Shown: piece after piece, positions 12,433-23,539 of the stretch
Layout: each line of letters begins with the position of its first letter
How positions within the stretch are numbered: position 1 is the first letter of the stretch
Assembly (NCBI RefSeq): GCF_037392515.1
Contig: NC_090281.1
Span: 54,042,753-54,106,752 of the forward strand
Direction of reading: 5' to 3'
Length of the DNA stretch: 64,000 bases
DNA from: Haliotis asinina
Lineage: Eukaryota; Mollusca; Gastropoda; Lepetellida; Haliotidae
The notes under the pieces: generated by a model
What the model was told of the DNA's origin: nothing
Databases searched by the model: none
The model's input: only the letters and a program-made list of their open reading frames with translations
Position numbers and translations under genes: made by a program

Positions 12433-13466
12433 AACACAAATTAACCCTACTTAGTTTACCTTAATTCCCGCAGCCATGTTAGCATTGTATGTGTAGACGT
12501 CATGGTCGATGTTGAAAATGAGGATGAGGTTAGCATCGTCACCTGCCGCCCATGCTTTGACAATTTCACTGTTGTTGAAGTTGAAGGTATGGCACAATCC
12601 TTCAGTGGTGAAAACAGGTCGGAACCTAGTCATGCAGTCGAAGTCTTTACCACCGAAGGAACATGTCACCAGCATTTCGTCTCCCTCCATGGAAACATCC
12701 CTCCACCAATTTAAAGACAATGGTTTGTGAAACAAATTTGAAGCTGGTTCAGAAAATGAAATATTTCTGTTCAGTTCTTGAGAAGCATTGAAAGAATAGT
12801 TTTCCAACCCAGAGTAAGCATCAAGACGGGTTTTGTTGAAGGTGCACCTGTTACAGATGGTGACGGCGGGAAACTCCACGAATGACGCCATTTTGGTTGT
12901 GACCCCTGGTGACGGCGGGATAAGTGCAATAGGTCTCCAGCTCATCGATATGGTTGACGATGAGAAACGCGGTAGTTGAACAGATAGCTAACACCCAAAT
13001 CAGTCCGTTGAAGCAAATGATAGTGAATACTATTCAAAATGGTTTGTGGCCTGCAATGATCTAGGTTACAGTTGGTCTTCAACTTTTCGTCCATGCGCGT
13101 TGCTGCCGAGTAAACAATATTTCTGGTCAGCGACCAAGATCATAGTTACACATTTGTATTTGAAAGTTAATGATAATATTCTAATTAAATGTCCTAATCA
13201 AGAATTGCAATGCCTGACAAAATTACCGTTTAAAAGAAAATACTTCAAGATTATTTCTTTTCCGACATATCTGTTCCCATTGGCTAAGGAAAGTATTGAA
13301 AAGGTTAAGGTTGAGCCCTTTGTTTACTGAGTTAACGTCGCATATGACATATTCGAGGTAACCACATGATTTAGTTCGGTATAACAGTATACTTCCTTAT
13401 GCACCATTTGACAAACAGGAAACAGTTCGTGTGAAGCGGTTTCGTTACAGACATGGTTTACGCTTT

Positions 13467-13632
13467 GAGTGATTGAGTGTCACTTTAGTGTCACGCCGCT
13501 TTCAGCAATATTCCAGAAATATCACGGCGGGGGACACAAGAAGTGGGCTTCACACACATGTACCCCTGTGGGAAGTCGAACTCGCGTCTTCCGCGTGACG
13601 AGCGAACGCTTTAACCTCTAAGCTACCTCTAC
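13467..13632 (-). repeat. SINE type A
   Basis: Reverse-strand copy: tail GAGTGATTGAGTGTC and GCAATATTCCAGAAATATCA, body CACATGTACCCCTGTGGGAA, head GACGAGCGAACGCTTTAACC. Confidence 0.85.
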
Positions 13633-13884
13633 TGATTTAGCAGATGTAACACAGATATCAGAAACAACAATTACCACCGATTCTGCAAAACATCTCTTAA
13701 ATGAATTTATTGAACATCGTACGCGGATGTGCCAATATACCAATGCTTCTGTTGATTAACGGTCGTGTTAAGTTTAAGTATTATTCAAGCATTATTATTC
13801 AGTAATGCAATAGCACCTCTCAATATAACTATACCATGCTGATATGGAGCATTGCGGAAATTTATTTGTCCCAAGAGCAGCCTT

Positions 13885-14050
13885 GGCCAGCCTTGTGGCA
13901 AAAGCGTTCGCTCGTCACGCTGAAAACCGGGGTTCGATTCCCTCACGCATGGGTACAATTTGTTAAACCCATTTCTGATATCCTCCGCCGTGATATTGCT
14001 GGGACATTGCTGGGACATTGCTAAAATCGGCGGAAAATTAAAGTCACTAT
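13885..14050 (+). repeat. SINE type A with internal tail duplication
   Basis: Has AAAGCGTTCGCTCGTCACGC, a B box GGTTCGATTCCC, body GGGTACAATTTG and a tail where TGCTGGGACAT is repeated twice. Confidence 0.85.
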
Positions 14051-14054
14051 TTGT

Positions 14055-14775
14055 TAACACATTCAGATAATCAGGAAGAAACCATTTGAATGGCGCCGCT
14101 GTTAGCGACTCATGCGAGCTTCTGTTTGTTGAATTTGTGAATTATTGACAGCAGATCCAGTTATCCACCTCGTAGTGTCGATGCTTTACCGAAGTGTTAC
14201 CGACCGAAAGCTTGTTTTAAATAACTAATATTTGTGGATTCGTTAATTTTGAATCAAACCCATGGAAGGGACCATGAGATAGGAGAGGTATATGACACTG
14301 GGGGTACGTGTCAGGGTTGTAATACATTACCCCTCCATCGGTTATGAGGTGGATATGGTGCTGTATGATGTGTGGACATTGTGTGCAAACTTGTGTGATT
14401 TCATGCGTATAAATTGTGCAAATATATATGCAAGAGAATGTTTTTTTGTTTGTTTTTGTGTGTGTGTTTGGTTGCGTGACGAAAGCATTCCGTTACTCTC
14501 CGAAGGCGCCTATACCAGCATAACACATATACGTCAACATGAAATAATAATCACGTATTGTTCAGCAAGGAAAGTCAACAAAAGCAAGGAAGTAGTATCG
14601 ATTACCAGACGAAACAATTTTTCACTGTGCATTATTTATAAGGCTAAAGACATGTAGATGTGAACTATCGCCGACAATCAGCGCTAAGACCGGTTGTTTT
14701 CAAGAAGTGTAAGTGTCTCCTGTGGAACCGGAACCAACCACCACCTCCACTTACACAAGTTGGTTATTCTTTGCC
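14055..14775. other. No gene recognised
   Basis: Unassigned sequence between SINE copies. The open frame at 14292-14657 has no recognisable domain. Confidence 0.45.
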
Positions 14776-14779
14776 TTTG

Positions 14780-15035
14780 AGACCCGTGAAGGTCCCGGGG
14801 TAGAAGAGGTCTTCAGCAACCCATGCTTGCCATAAAAGGCGACTGTGCTTGTCATAAGAGGCGACTCACGGGGCCGGGTGGTCAGACTCGCTAACTTGGT
14901 CGATACATGTCATCGGCTCCCATTTGTGCAGACCGATGCTCATGCTGTTGAACGCTGAACTGTCTGATCCAGACTCCATTATTTACTGACCACCGCCACG
15001 AATATTGCTGAGTGTGGCCTAAAACTAAACTCACT
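14780..15035 (+). repeat. SINE type B, near full length
   Basis: One of the longest type B copies: GACCCGTGAAGGTCCCGGGG, CAGCAACCCATGCTTGCC, GGGTGGTCAGACTCGCTAAC, TGATCCAGACTCCATTATTT, and a tail TATTGCTGAGTGTGG with ACTCACTCACTC. It includes a duplicated AAGGCGACT block. Confidence 0.9.
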
Positions 15036-15114
15036 CACTCTCTTGCAGCACCGTTGCCTGTGTTGGAAGCATTATAAGAGACATTATGATAAGAAACCAG
15101 GCTCTGTCAGAGTG

Positions 15115-17940
15115 AGTGAGTGTGTTTAGTTACTTAGTGGATGTGGTGGTGTCCCTTATAATTCTGGAAGTGATGGCGCTGTCCCTTGAAGTGATGGTAG
15201 TGTCGTCCCACATAATGATGGATGTGGTAGTGTCCCATATAGTGATGGATGTGGTGGTGTTTTCTCATGTAGAGCTGGCAGTGTCCCATGTAGGGCTGGC
15301 AGTGTCCCATGTGATGGAGTGCTCCATGTAGTCATGAATGTGGTGCTGGTGTCTCATCTAGTGGTGGTTGTGATTGCGGTGTCCTATGTGGTGGTAGTTG
15401 TGGTGTTCTTTGTTGTGGTGGTAATGGCTGTGGTGTCCCTTGTAGTGGTGGTAAAGGTGGTGTCCATGTAGTGATGGATGTGGTGGCGGTGGTGATGGTT
15501 GTAGTTCTCATGCAGTTGCGGTGGTGCCCCGATGTAGTTGTTATGTGCCCCGAGGTTGTATGTTGTGGTGGTGTTCCCTGTGGTGGTAACGTTGTACCAT
15601 ATACTGTCGAATAGTTGTGAATGTGGTAGTAGTGTCGTTTTCAGTGGTGGATGCGGTTGTGGTGTCCCATTTAGTGATAAATGTGATGGTGTCCCATACA
15701 GTATAGATGGCGGTTGTGCCCCCTGTGGTGGTGGCATTGCACCGTGTCGCGTTGGATGTAGTGGTGTTGTCCAATGTAGTGTCTGTGGTGGTGGTGTCCC
15801 ATGTAGTGTCTGTTGTGGAGGTGTCCCGTGCAGATTCTATGTGGTTGTGGTCTACCATGTAGTGATGGATGTGACAGTGCCCTATGTAGTGGTGGTGGTG
15901 CCCCATATTGCGGATGTAGTTGTGGTGTTCAATGTAGTGATGGGGTTATCCAATTTATTGGTGGATGTGATGGTGGCGTTCCATTAAGAGGTAATGTTGG
16001 TATCCTATTCAGTGGCGGGTATGGTTATGGTGTCCAATGAACTGGTAGTGTTGGTTGTGGATGTGGTGGTTGTGGATGTGGTGTCCCAGTTATGGTGTTG
16101 TGACCACGTGCCATGTGTTGCACCACGTAGTGGTGGGTGTGGTTGTGGTGTCCCATGTAGTCGAGGATGTGGTTTTGGTGCCCCATACAGTGGTGAATGT
16201 GGTGGCGGTGTCTCATTTAGCGGTGGTTGTATCCCATATAGAGGTGGGTGTGGTGGTGGTGTCCCATGAAGTGGATAATGTCCCATGTTGTGGTGTTGTT
16301 GTTCCATGTAAAGGTGAATGTAGTCGTAGTGCCCCATGTGCAGGGAGTTGTTGTGTTCCATGTAGTTGTGGATGTGGTGGTGTCCATTGATGATATTGTA
16401 GCATTGTCCATGTGGTGGTAATGCTGTTCGGTATAGTAGTGACTTTGCTCGTGGTATGCCGTGTAGAGGTGATGGTGTCACATGAAGCTGTGGCGATGTC
16501 CCATGTAGGGGTTGCGGTGCCCTATATTGTGGTTGATATGGTGGTGGCGTTCCTTGTAGTTTCGGCGGTTGTGGTGTCCTATGTAGTGTTTGATATGTTG
16601 GTCTTGTCCTTTGTAGTGGTTGATGTGGTTGTGGTGTCCTTTGTAGTGGTAGGTGTGGTTGTGGTGCCCCATGTAGTGGTGGATGTGGGTGTGGTGTCCC
16701 ATGTAGTGGTGGATGTGGTTGTGGTGCCCCATGTAGTGTAGTGGGGTTGTGGTCTACTTAGTGAGTGTGGTGGTATCCCAGGTAGTGGTGGAAGTGATGG
16801 TGGTGTCCCTTGTAGTGGTGGTAGTGTCGTGCCATGTAACGGTGGATATGGTGGTGTCCCATACAGTGGTGGATGTGCTAGTGTCCCATGTAGTGATGGA
16901 TGTGGTGGCTGTGGTTGTGTTTTCTCGTGTATTTGCGGCGGTGTTCCGTGTACAGCTGGCAGTGTCTCATGCGATGGCGGATGTAGGATTAGTCTCATAT
17001 GTAGTCATGGATTGTGCTCCATCTAGTCATGGATGTGGTGCTGGTGCTCATGTACTGGTGGTAGTGGTTGTGGTGTCCCCTGTAGTGGTGGTAAAGGTGG
17101 TGTCCCATGTAGTGATTAATGTGAAGGTGGTGGTTGTGGTTCTCATGCAATTGCGGTTGTGTAACATGTAGTGGTTGCAGTGTTATATGTTGTGGTGATG
17201 TCCCATGTAGTGGTAACGCTGTAGCATGTAGTGGAAGATGTGGAGGCGGTGTGCCATGTAGTGGTTGCGGTGCTGTGCTATTTAGTGGTGGTGGTGTCCA
17301 ACATAGTAATGTTGTCCCATGTAGTGGTGGATGTGATGGTGTTGTCCCATATGGTGGTGATATGGGAGTGCCCCATGTAGCATCTATGGTGGTGCCGTCC
17401 CAAGACGGTGATGTTGGTGTCTCATTCAGTGGTGGATATGGTTGTGGTGTCCCATGTACTGGTGGTGTCCCTGTGATGGTGTTGTGCCATGTTGACATGT
17501 AACGGTGTCGCACCATGTAGTGGTGGATGTGTTTGTGGTGTCCCATGTAGTGGTGGATGTGATTGTGTGTCATTTAGTTTGGTATGGGTGTTCCATGTAG
17601 TGGTGGATGTGATTGTGTCATTTAGGCTGGTTTGGGTGTCCCATGCAGTGGTGGATGTAATGGTATCTCAAGTAGTAGTGTCTATGGTGGTGTCCTAATT
17701 AGTGGTACGTGTGGTGGTGCGCCATGTATTGGTGGATGTGATGCTGGTGTCTTTTGTAGTGGTCCGATGTTCTGTTCGATATGGTAGTGGTGGTTCCCTA
17801 TGTAGTTGTGGTAATGGTAGTTGTGGTGGTTAGTTGTTGTGGTAGAATCTGCCGTGGTGGTGCTCGGATTCACGTTGTGGGTGAATGAGTTTCGTGGTTG
17901 GGTCTTGTGAAGTGTCGGTGGTGGTGGTAGTAACTCACAT
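15115..17940 (+). repeat. GT-rich minisatellite, about 30-bp period
   Basis: About 2.8 kb of diverged tandem units built around GGTGTCCCATGTAGTGGTGG followed by ATGTGGTTGT. The cleanest stretch, near 16620-16740, has a 30-bp period; elsewhere units of other lengths intrude. The plus strand is strongly G/T-rich. Because the period is a multiple of three, several frames stay open for long stretches (Val-rich and Cys-Gly-rich on plus, His/Thr/Pro-rich on minus). These change frame along the array and lack splice or start context, so I do not call a protein. Confidence 0.9.
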
Positions 17941-17949
17941 TCTCTTTCA

Positions 17950-17992
17950 TCCATCCATCTTATTCATTCATTCATTCATTCATTCATAGGTT
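17950..17992 (+). repeat. CATC/CATT microsatellite
   Basis: Short run of CATC then ATTC units directly after the minisatellite. Confidence 0.9.
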
Positions 17993-17994
17993 TA

Positions 17995-18525
17995 ATGGAT
18001 CTTTCCGTTAAGACGTCTGATGCATGTGTTACTACCATATGGTCTTTAGTGGATATGTGGAAAACTGACGAAGTCTCTCAGGATATTCTCAACCGAACCA
18101 CGATTAGCTCCGTTGTGCTGTTTTATCAAATGTTACGAGTTTGTAATTGTCAAATTTGGTAGTTCTTGAGTTGCAGCTTCGTCTGCTATCATTTACACAC
18201 AGTCTTTAACATTTTGTTTGTACTGGAACTTAACCTGGTTAGCACTTTAGCAATGCTGACTGGTAGATTTAGGTGGTAATGTAGATAGGGCCCCTTCATG
18301 CATGCCCTGCATGATGCTGTCTAGAGATGACATAACTTAGTGCTTACCCACCATTCCGCCCTTCTGTAGGTGGTTCCCAGACAAAGCAAGTCCCGTATGG
18401 TCACTTTGAGGGGTAGTGAACTTCCCGACAGCGACCACCTGCTGGTAAAGTATTTCAATATTTCAGTTTAATATTCAGATAACATCTTGTTTCACGACTC
18501 GACATAGTTGTTTTGCATTTAAATC
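17995..18525. other. No gene recognised
   Basis: Unassigned sequence after the minisatellite; no exon, repeat or hairpin of note. Confidence 0.45.
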
Positions 18526-18527
18526 TG

Positions 18528-18690
18528 CGGGGATCGTCAAATAACCTAGTGGTTAAAGCGTTCGCTCACGACGCTCCAAACAACCCTCATTCGATTTCAC
18601 ATATGTTTATGATGTTCGAAGCCAGTGTTTGATGTTTCCCGCTGTGATATTGCTGGAATATGCTAAGAGCAGTGTAAAACAACACTCACG
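18528..18690 (+). repeat. SINE type A, degenerate
   Basis: Reads AACCTAGTGGTTAAAGCGTT, a poor B box CATTCGATTTC and tail GATATTGCTGGAATATGCTA with ACACTCACGCAG. Confidence 0.85.
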
Positions 18691-18754
18691 CAGTCATAAT
18701 CTGTGTGGAAAGAATAAATGATGTAAAATATTCTTTAACCTTTTTAGTAGGAGT

Positions 18755-19539
18755 CCAGGGAAGCAACTGCTTTTATTCAAACGATCTTTCGAAGAAAACA
18801 TAATGCATCCTTCTTTTCCATGACGTGTACTGCAAAGTTATAACGCGTGTTTCGGGTTTGAGCTTTTTTCACGTGTAGGCATATACCTTGCATTAATAAA
18901 CACTGAACGTTCCAAGAATGTAAAACATACCTTTACTCTTAGGACCGTTGATGCATGGACCTTGAAGTCCCCCAGAGGCATGACGACTGCCAAGAAAAGA
19001 TTTCATGGGCAGAAGTGGACCAAGGACTCTTGTGGAGGCATCGTGAATACCACAAAGCCGACAGAGCACCAGACAGGCATCTTTTTGAAAACAATCTTTT
19101 GAAAACAGCATTAAAGTATCCCTGTTCACCATGGCGTCATGTGCAGATTACAACTTGTGTTTAAGGTTTTAGCGTTTCTCACGAATGAGCATATGCATAT
19201 CCTTTGGGCATCAATGGTTTGAGAGATTAAGCCTTTTGTTATATTTACTATTAGGACTGTGTACACCACCGTGACAACTCCCAAGAAGACGTTCCATGGA
19301 CAGAAGTCGACGGAGGACTCTTCTGGAGGCAAAATGCTCTTCCATGAGGTCGACAGAGAACCTGCCTTGCAGGTGAGATTTTTCAAACAATCTTTGGAAG
19401 ACACCATAAAACATATTCTTGTTCCCCAGGACGTCATGTTCAAGTTACAATTTGTGTTTCAGGTTATAGCGTTTCGCAGAAACATACATGTACCTTTGAC
19501 ATTCATTATCAATGTAGTAGGTATCAATGATGTGAAACA
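18755..19539 (+). repeat. Tandem triplication of a ~310-bp exon-like unit
   Basis: Three diverged copies of a tail segment begin near 18770, 19080 and 19379 (shared CAAACRATCTTT, TGACGT/GGCGTCATG, TTGTGTTT..GG and TAGCGTTT). Copies two and three also carry a preceding block after a pyrimidine-AG: 18943 onward and 19255-19372, the latter ending CAG/GTGAGA like a splice donor. The two blocks translate alike on the plus strand (TTAKKRFHGQKWTKDSCGG and TTPKKTFHGQKSTEDSSGG), with many differences at third codon positions. This resembles tandem exon duplication in an unrecognised gene. No domain family is recognised and the partner exons were not found. Confidence 0.45.
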
Positions 19540-19625
19540 TTAAAGGTCACATGGAACGCAAAATGCAACATTCGAGATTCTGATACATGTGGATATTCAA
19601 CTCTTACTTCATTTTATGACAATGT
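19540..19625 (+). mobile_element. End fragment of the TTAA-flanked element family
   Basis: Starts TTAA-AGGTCACATGGAACGC and continues with GATTCTGATAC, matching the left end of the element at 29031. Similarity fades after about 90 bp. Confidence 0.65.
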
Positions 19626-19629
19626 ATTA

Positions 19630-20870
19630 TGCGTGTCTACTACTGTAACCCTCCAGTAGACTAGGTAGTGTCGCATACGTCGAGGGAACACGGTTCCGGA
19701 GGATTTGTTTCTTCTAAAAAATGTTTGTATCTTCTTTTCAACGTGTCTGGCCTCAGTTACCTTTGACTGTCCTCAAATGTAAGTGTAAACTTTAGATACA
19801 TATTATGTAGCAACATCCGAATGTTGGTGGTTTTTCAACAGTGCCTGTTGTTTATGTTCGAAAATTTGGTATTGTTCCATGTTGGGAATGATAATGATAA
19901 AATAGAGCGATCCGCACAACTGGTCCAATTATACTTGTTTTTGTTTTGTTCTTTTTTGTCGTTGTTGTTGTTGTTGAAAGTTGTGCACTCGAGAACTGTC
20001 TTTGTCCACGGAAATCGGATGTGCCAGACTTTATCGCCATGTAAGTGTGTTTGGTTTTGCCATACACTGCCAACGTAGAAATACGTCTCACCTTTTGTTG
20101 CAATATTGTAATCATTGGATAATCAATTTGTATACAGGAGATTACACTGCCTATACGGAATACATCTATAAAATATGTCCTCACCCTCCATTTATTTAAG
20201 TTCTATCCTTCATCTACCTAAGTTCTATGCTTCATCTACCCGACTTCTAGAATGCCAGTCAAAGATGTCAGGGGGAATGACGTACATGCATACCGATACT
20301 GTATTTAAAATGTTCAACTGGACAATTCCTTCCAGCTAATTTACCCACTAAAAAAAGAAATAGGACAAGCCCAACATTCAAACAAATCTACATCAGCAAA
20401 AGGACGTATTATAATATCTACAAACCTAAAGTTACAATGATTTCTTACTGTTATATGTCCACACTAATGGACGTAAACAGATAAGGCGCTCATTTTAGAA
20501 AAAAAAAAACGATTGACGAACAATAATAAATACTCAACAGCTTTCATATGCTGACCTTTCGATTTGGTCATGAGTCTTCATATCTCGTTCCCACTAAACT
20601 ATCCAGTTACGGGGCATTACCACTGATCCACGCTGAACTGAGGTCGAAGGACTCATGTCCCATTTGGTTTGGGAACAACCTCACCTCTTAATTGCTGTTT
20701 ATGCCTTGGCTGTACTGTCTTATTTATACGTTGTTCAAAAGTGAGATGTCATCAAATCTACCTACATGTGTAGAACAGTAAATATTGCTTTACAGTGTCA
20801 CAAATAGTGTTATTTTAAGCAGATTTCTTTGACTTTAGGATTTTAGGATTTTAATGAAGTTAGAAACGAA
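19630..20870. other. No gene recognised
   Basis: Unassigned sequence; a short (GTT)n run near 19958-19975. Nothing else I can name. Confidence 0.45.
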
Positions 20871-20874
20871 TTCG

Positions 20875-21245
20875 GCTTTAGGGATTGGGGATTCGAATCC
20901 CGAATCTAAATATTTTTATCAGATTCGGGATTCGAATATTTTTTCAGCTTAAGAACCCCGAATGAGGTACGCATGCGCACGCACATACGTGTATGTATGT
21001 ACGTACGTACCTGCATGACAAACGCGCTCGCACGCACGCACACACACACACACACACACATACGTACGTAAGTACATACATACGTAATAACATAAACAAC
21101 CAAAGTACAGTTTTTCATATTTGAATCTCAAGTTTGAGTTTTCTTCACGTTTGGGTTTCGGCATTTGAATCCCGAATCTGAATATTTTTTTCAGAATCGG
21201 AATTCTGTCTGACGAATCCCGAATCTGAATAATTTTTCAAGGTGC
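20875..21245. repeat. CGAATCCCGAATC repeats flanking a CA/TACG microsatellite
   Basis: The motif GAATCCCGAATCT with AATATTTTT occurs near 20894, inverted near 20921, and again near 21164 and 21210. Between them is a compound microsatellite of TGTA, TACG and (CA)n at 20990-21090. Confidence 0.8.
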
Positions 21246-21249
21246 CACT

Positions 21250-21860
21250 GATCAGTGTATTGCCAAAATAACAACCGCGTTGATGTTCTTCAAACATGCC
21301 CACCATACTTTATGTATATATATACATCAGACATGCATAACTCTATTATGTTGAATAAAAGTATCAAAATGTATCTTCAATTATTTACCGATATCTTAAA
21401 AAACATAAGTGATGTCTTTAAATAGAAAACACATAGTTTTAAGTTAACTGAAGATATGTTAAACTTCTTAATAAGCCTGTCAAGTCTTTGCAACGGGGTA
21501 GTCCGTTTTCAACGGATTCATCCGACAATTTCCGAATGTCAAAGGAAGTACAAGGGAAGTAACTCTAATTACATGACGAAAACAACACGAAACCTTGCGA
21601 AGAACGGTGCAAGTCATGCCACATGTCAGAGTGTCTTGGTATATCCAGTTTCAATGGTGGAATTGACAGGTGAGGACTATTTGCCCCCTTTAAAAAAAAT
21701 CATTTTAAAACGTACTTGAAGACGGTTGTATTCCATAGCGACAGACGGTGTTTCAACTTGACCATTATGTAAACATTGACAGACGGAATGACTGTCTGAC
21801 TGACTTACTAGGCCAGTTTGTTTGTTCATTAACGCATCACCCATCGGTGTGACAACTGTC
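21250..21860. other. No gene recognised
   Basis: AT-rich sequence. The frame at 21456-21719 has no recognisable features. Confidence 0.4.
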
Positions 21861-21864
21861 AGAA

Positions 21865-21990
21865 GGGAATCGAGTCTAAACCAGACAATCCAGTGATTGA
21901 CTTCCTACACTTCTACGCTCATGGCTGATGTTTCTGACCAACTGATCGAGCCTGACCACCCCATATTGTTGTCTTACACCGGCACCCACA
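21865..21990 (-). repeat. SINE type B, degenerate fragment
   Basis: Reads GAGTCTAAACCAGACAATCC, AGTGATTGA and GAGCCTGACCACCCCAT. Confidence 0.7.
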
Positions 21991-21994
21991 GATG

Positions 21995-22933
21995 CCCTCT
22001 TGAATTCATGGACGTTATCATACCACTGTGATGTAAAACCCATTTTTTGTCATTTCTGTTTCTACCACTGCCCTTTAATGATAACACAAAGGCAAGATGT
22101 TGAACTAGGAGGTTTCATGAATATGTTGAAGGATACTACATAGAGATTATTAACCTTGTGTGTTTCGTATCACTAGTATCATACAGTGGAATTTTATTAT
22201 GCGAGCCTTTGTTCTAAATCTCTTTATCATGTAGTGTTATTATTATCATTTCTCTTTAAAAAAATCAAATCTTACATGAATTCATAAAAGAGATTCTTGC
22301 ACTGACGTAAGAATACTTAGCAGCACGTACCAAGGTGAAGGCAGCTTGAGATGGACTACATTTCTGATGAATCATTTAAATTTGCAGCTACCCATCCTGA
22401 TGGTCTGGTAAAAATTTTAGATATCATGTTCATACATATGAGTAAATTCTATTTTTCAAATCAAGCATTACATTTAGAATTGACCATTACTATTTGAAAA
22501 TTGACTCTCTCTATCTCAAGCTCAAAGCACTGCATAGATATGCATCATCACTAAAAAGGTGACACCTATCGTGCCATCTCATATACGAGGAGTTGTTAAG
22601 TAAATATCTGTCTCACGCTAATTAAATTATTTAAATTGAGTTATTTTCTTTGGATTGTCTGGTCTGGTTAAATCCATTTAGGGCCTGTAACATTTTTAAG
22701 TTAACCAGACCTGATGTCTGGCTAGTTATGTTTTCTTATTTCATACACTGGTGAAGATAGTTCATGACGCAGGAAAACCCCAGTAAACTTGTGACAGTGT
22801 CATCAATGAAATGTTCAAGCTTTAGGATTTGCAAGGCGTTTGGTGAAAGTAGTTTATGTATTGACCTAATCTGCATATTTACAAGATTTGGATACCATTT
22901 TTATCAGAGAGTTCTATTGCACCAATAAAACCT
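21995..22933. other. No gene recognised; 5' flank of the LINE
   Basis: AT-rich unassigned sequence up to the LINE target site. Confidence 0.45.
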
Positions 22934-23539
22934 TTCATTAAAGGGGCACCCGTGGCGAGCCACCTCCTCGTGGTGGGTGCTGGGTAACGCGAAGAGCTCG
23001 CCGACACCCCCGTAGTGGACCCGGGGGGATATTTGGTCCACCAACCCGTTTGCCGTGGGTTGCGTCCCGTGTCGGTGGAGGACGGGATCCTGGTGGTTGA
23101 GGGCACTGGGGCTTTTAACTGCGTTCCATTGCCCAACACACCACTTTGGCCCTTACTTCACCTAGACGGGTGGTCGAATGGGCCCGGTTCGACCAATCGG
23201 CTGGTCATGCCAAGCCCTGTGCATGGAGTATATATATCATTGCACAAATTTTATTTGGTTTTTTACTTTCGGTCTTGGCCTATTTGTTCATTGAGCTTTT
23301 CGAATTTGAAAATGCATTTTTGAAGTTCTAAATTTTTGCCTAGAGTCTTATGCCCAGAAGGCGGTGGCTCATGGGCCAATCTGGTAGACTAATTATTTCT
23401 AATTCTTCTGCTGGAGTATATCATCCGGGTATCCTTGGTGCTGTAAGCTGGAGGCCTGCTTACTTTAGCATTATCCTTGTGATACTCCGTGGTGGGTGGG
23501 GAGCTCGGATGATGAACCGTATTACACTAACCATGGCTT

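Larger units (their letters stand above)
11616..13004 (-). pseudogene. Decayed tandem paralogue of the DEG/ENaC channel (two exons)
   Basis: Two exon copies line up with channel exons 2 and 3. Copy of exon 2: 13004-12460, with membrane segment WVLAICSTTAFLIVNHI, FPAVTICNRCTFNKTRLD, CSFGGKDFDCMTRF and EGLCHTFN, ending at the same ATTAAG/GTA donor. Copy of exon 3: 11709-11616, with donor GAG/GTGGGT. Damage: the acceptor CAG of the live copy reads CGG at 13007-13005; one extra base in a G run at about 12901 shifts the frame between the membrane segment and FPAVT; the exon 3 copy is five bases short and has two in-frame stops. No exon 1 equivalent was found up to 15 kb. The ectodomain codons after the frameshift are well preserved, so decay is probably recent. 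It is a host gene duplicate, not retroposed, because an intron remains. Confidence 0.82.

Noticed and set aside
15384-17573. Long His/Thr/Pro-rich and Cys-Gly-rich open frames as genes
   Set aside because: They are different frames of one minisatellite whose period is a multiple of three, with no start, splice or conservation signal.
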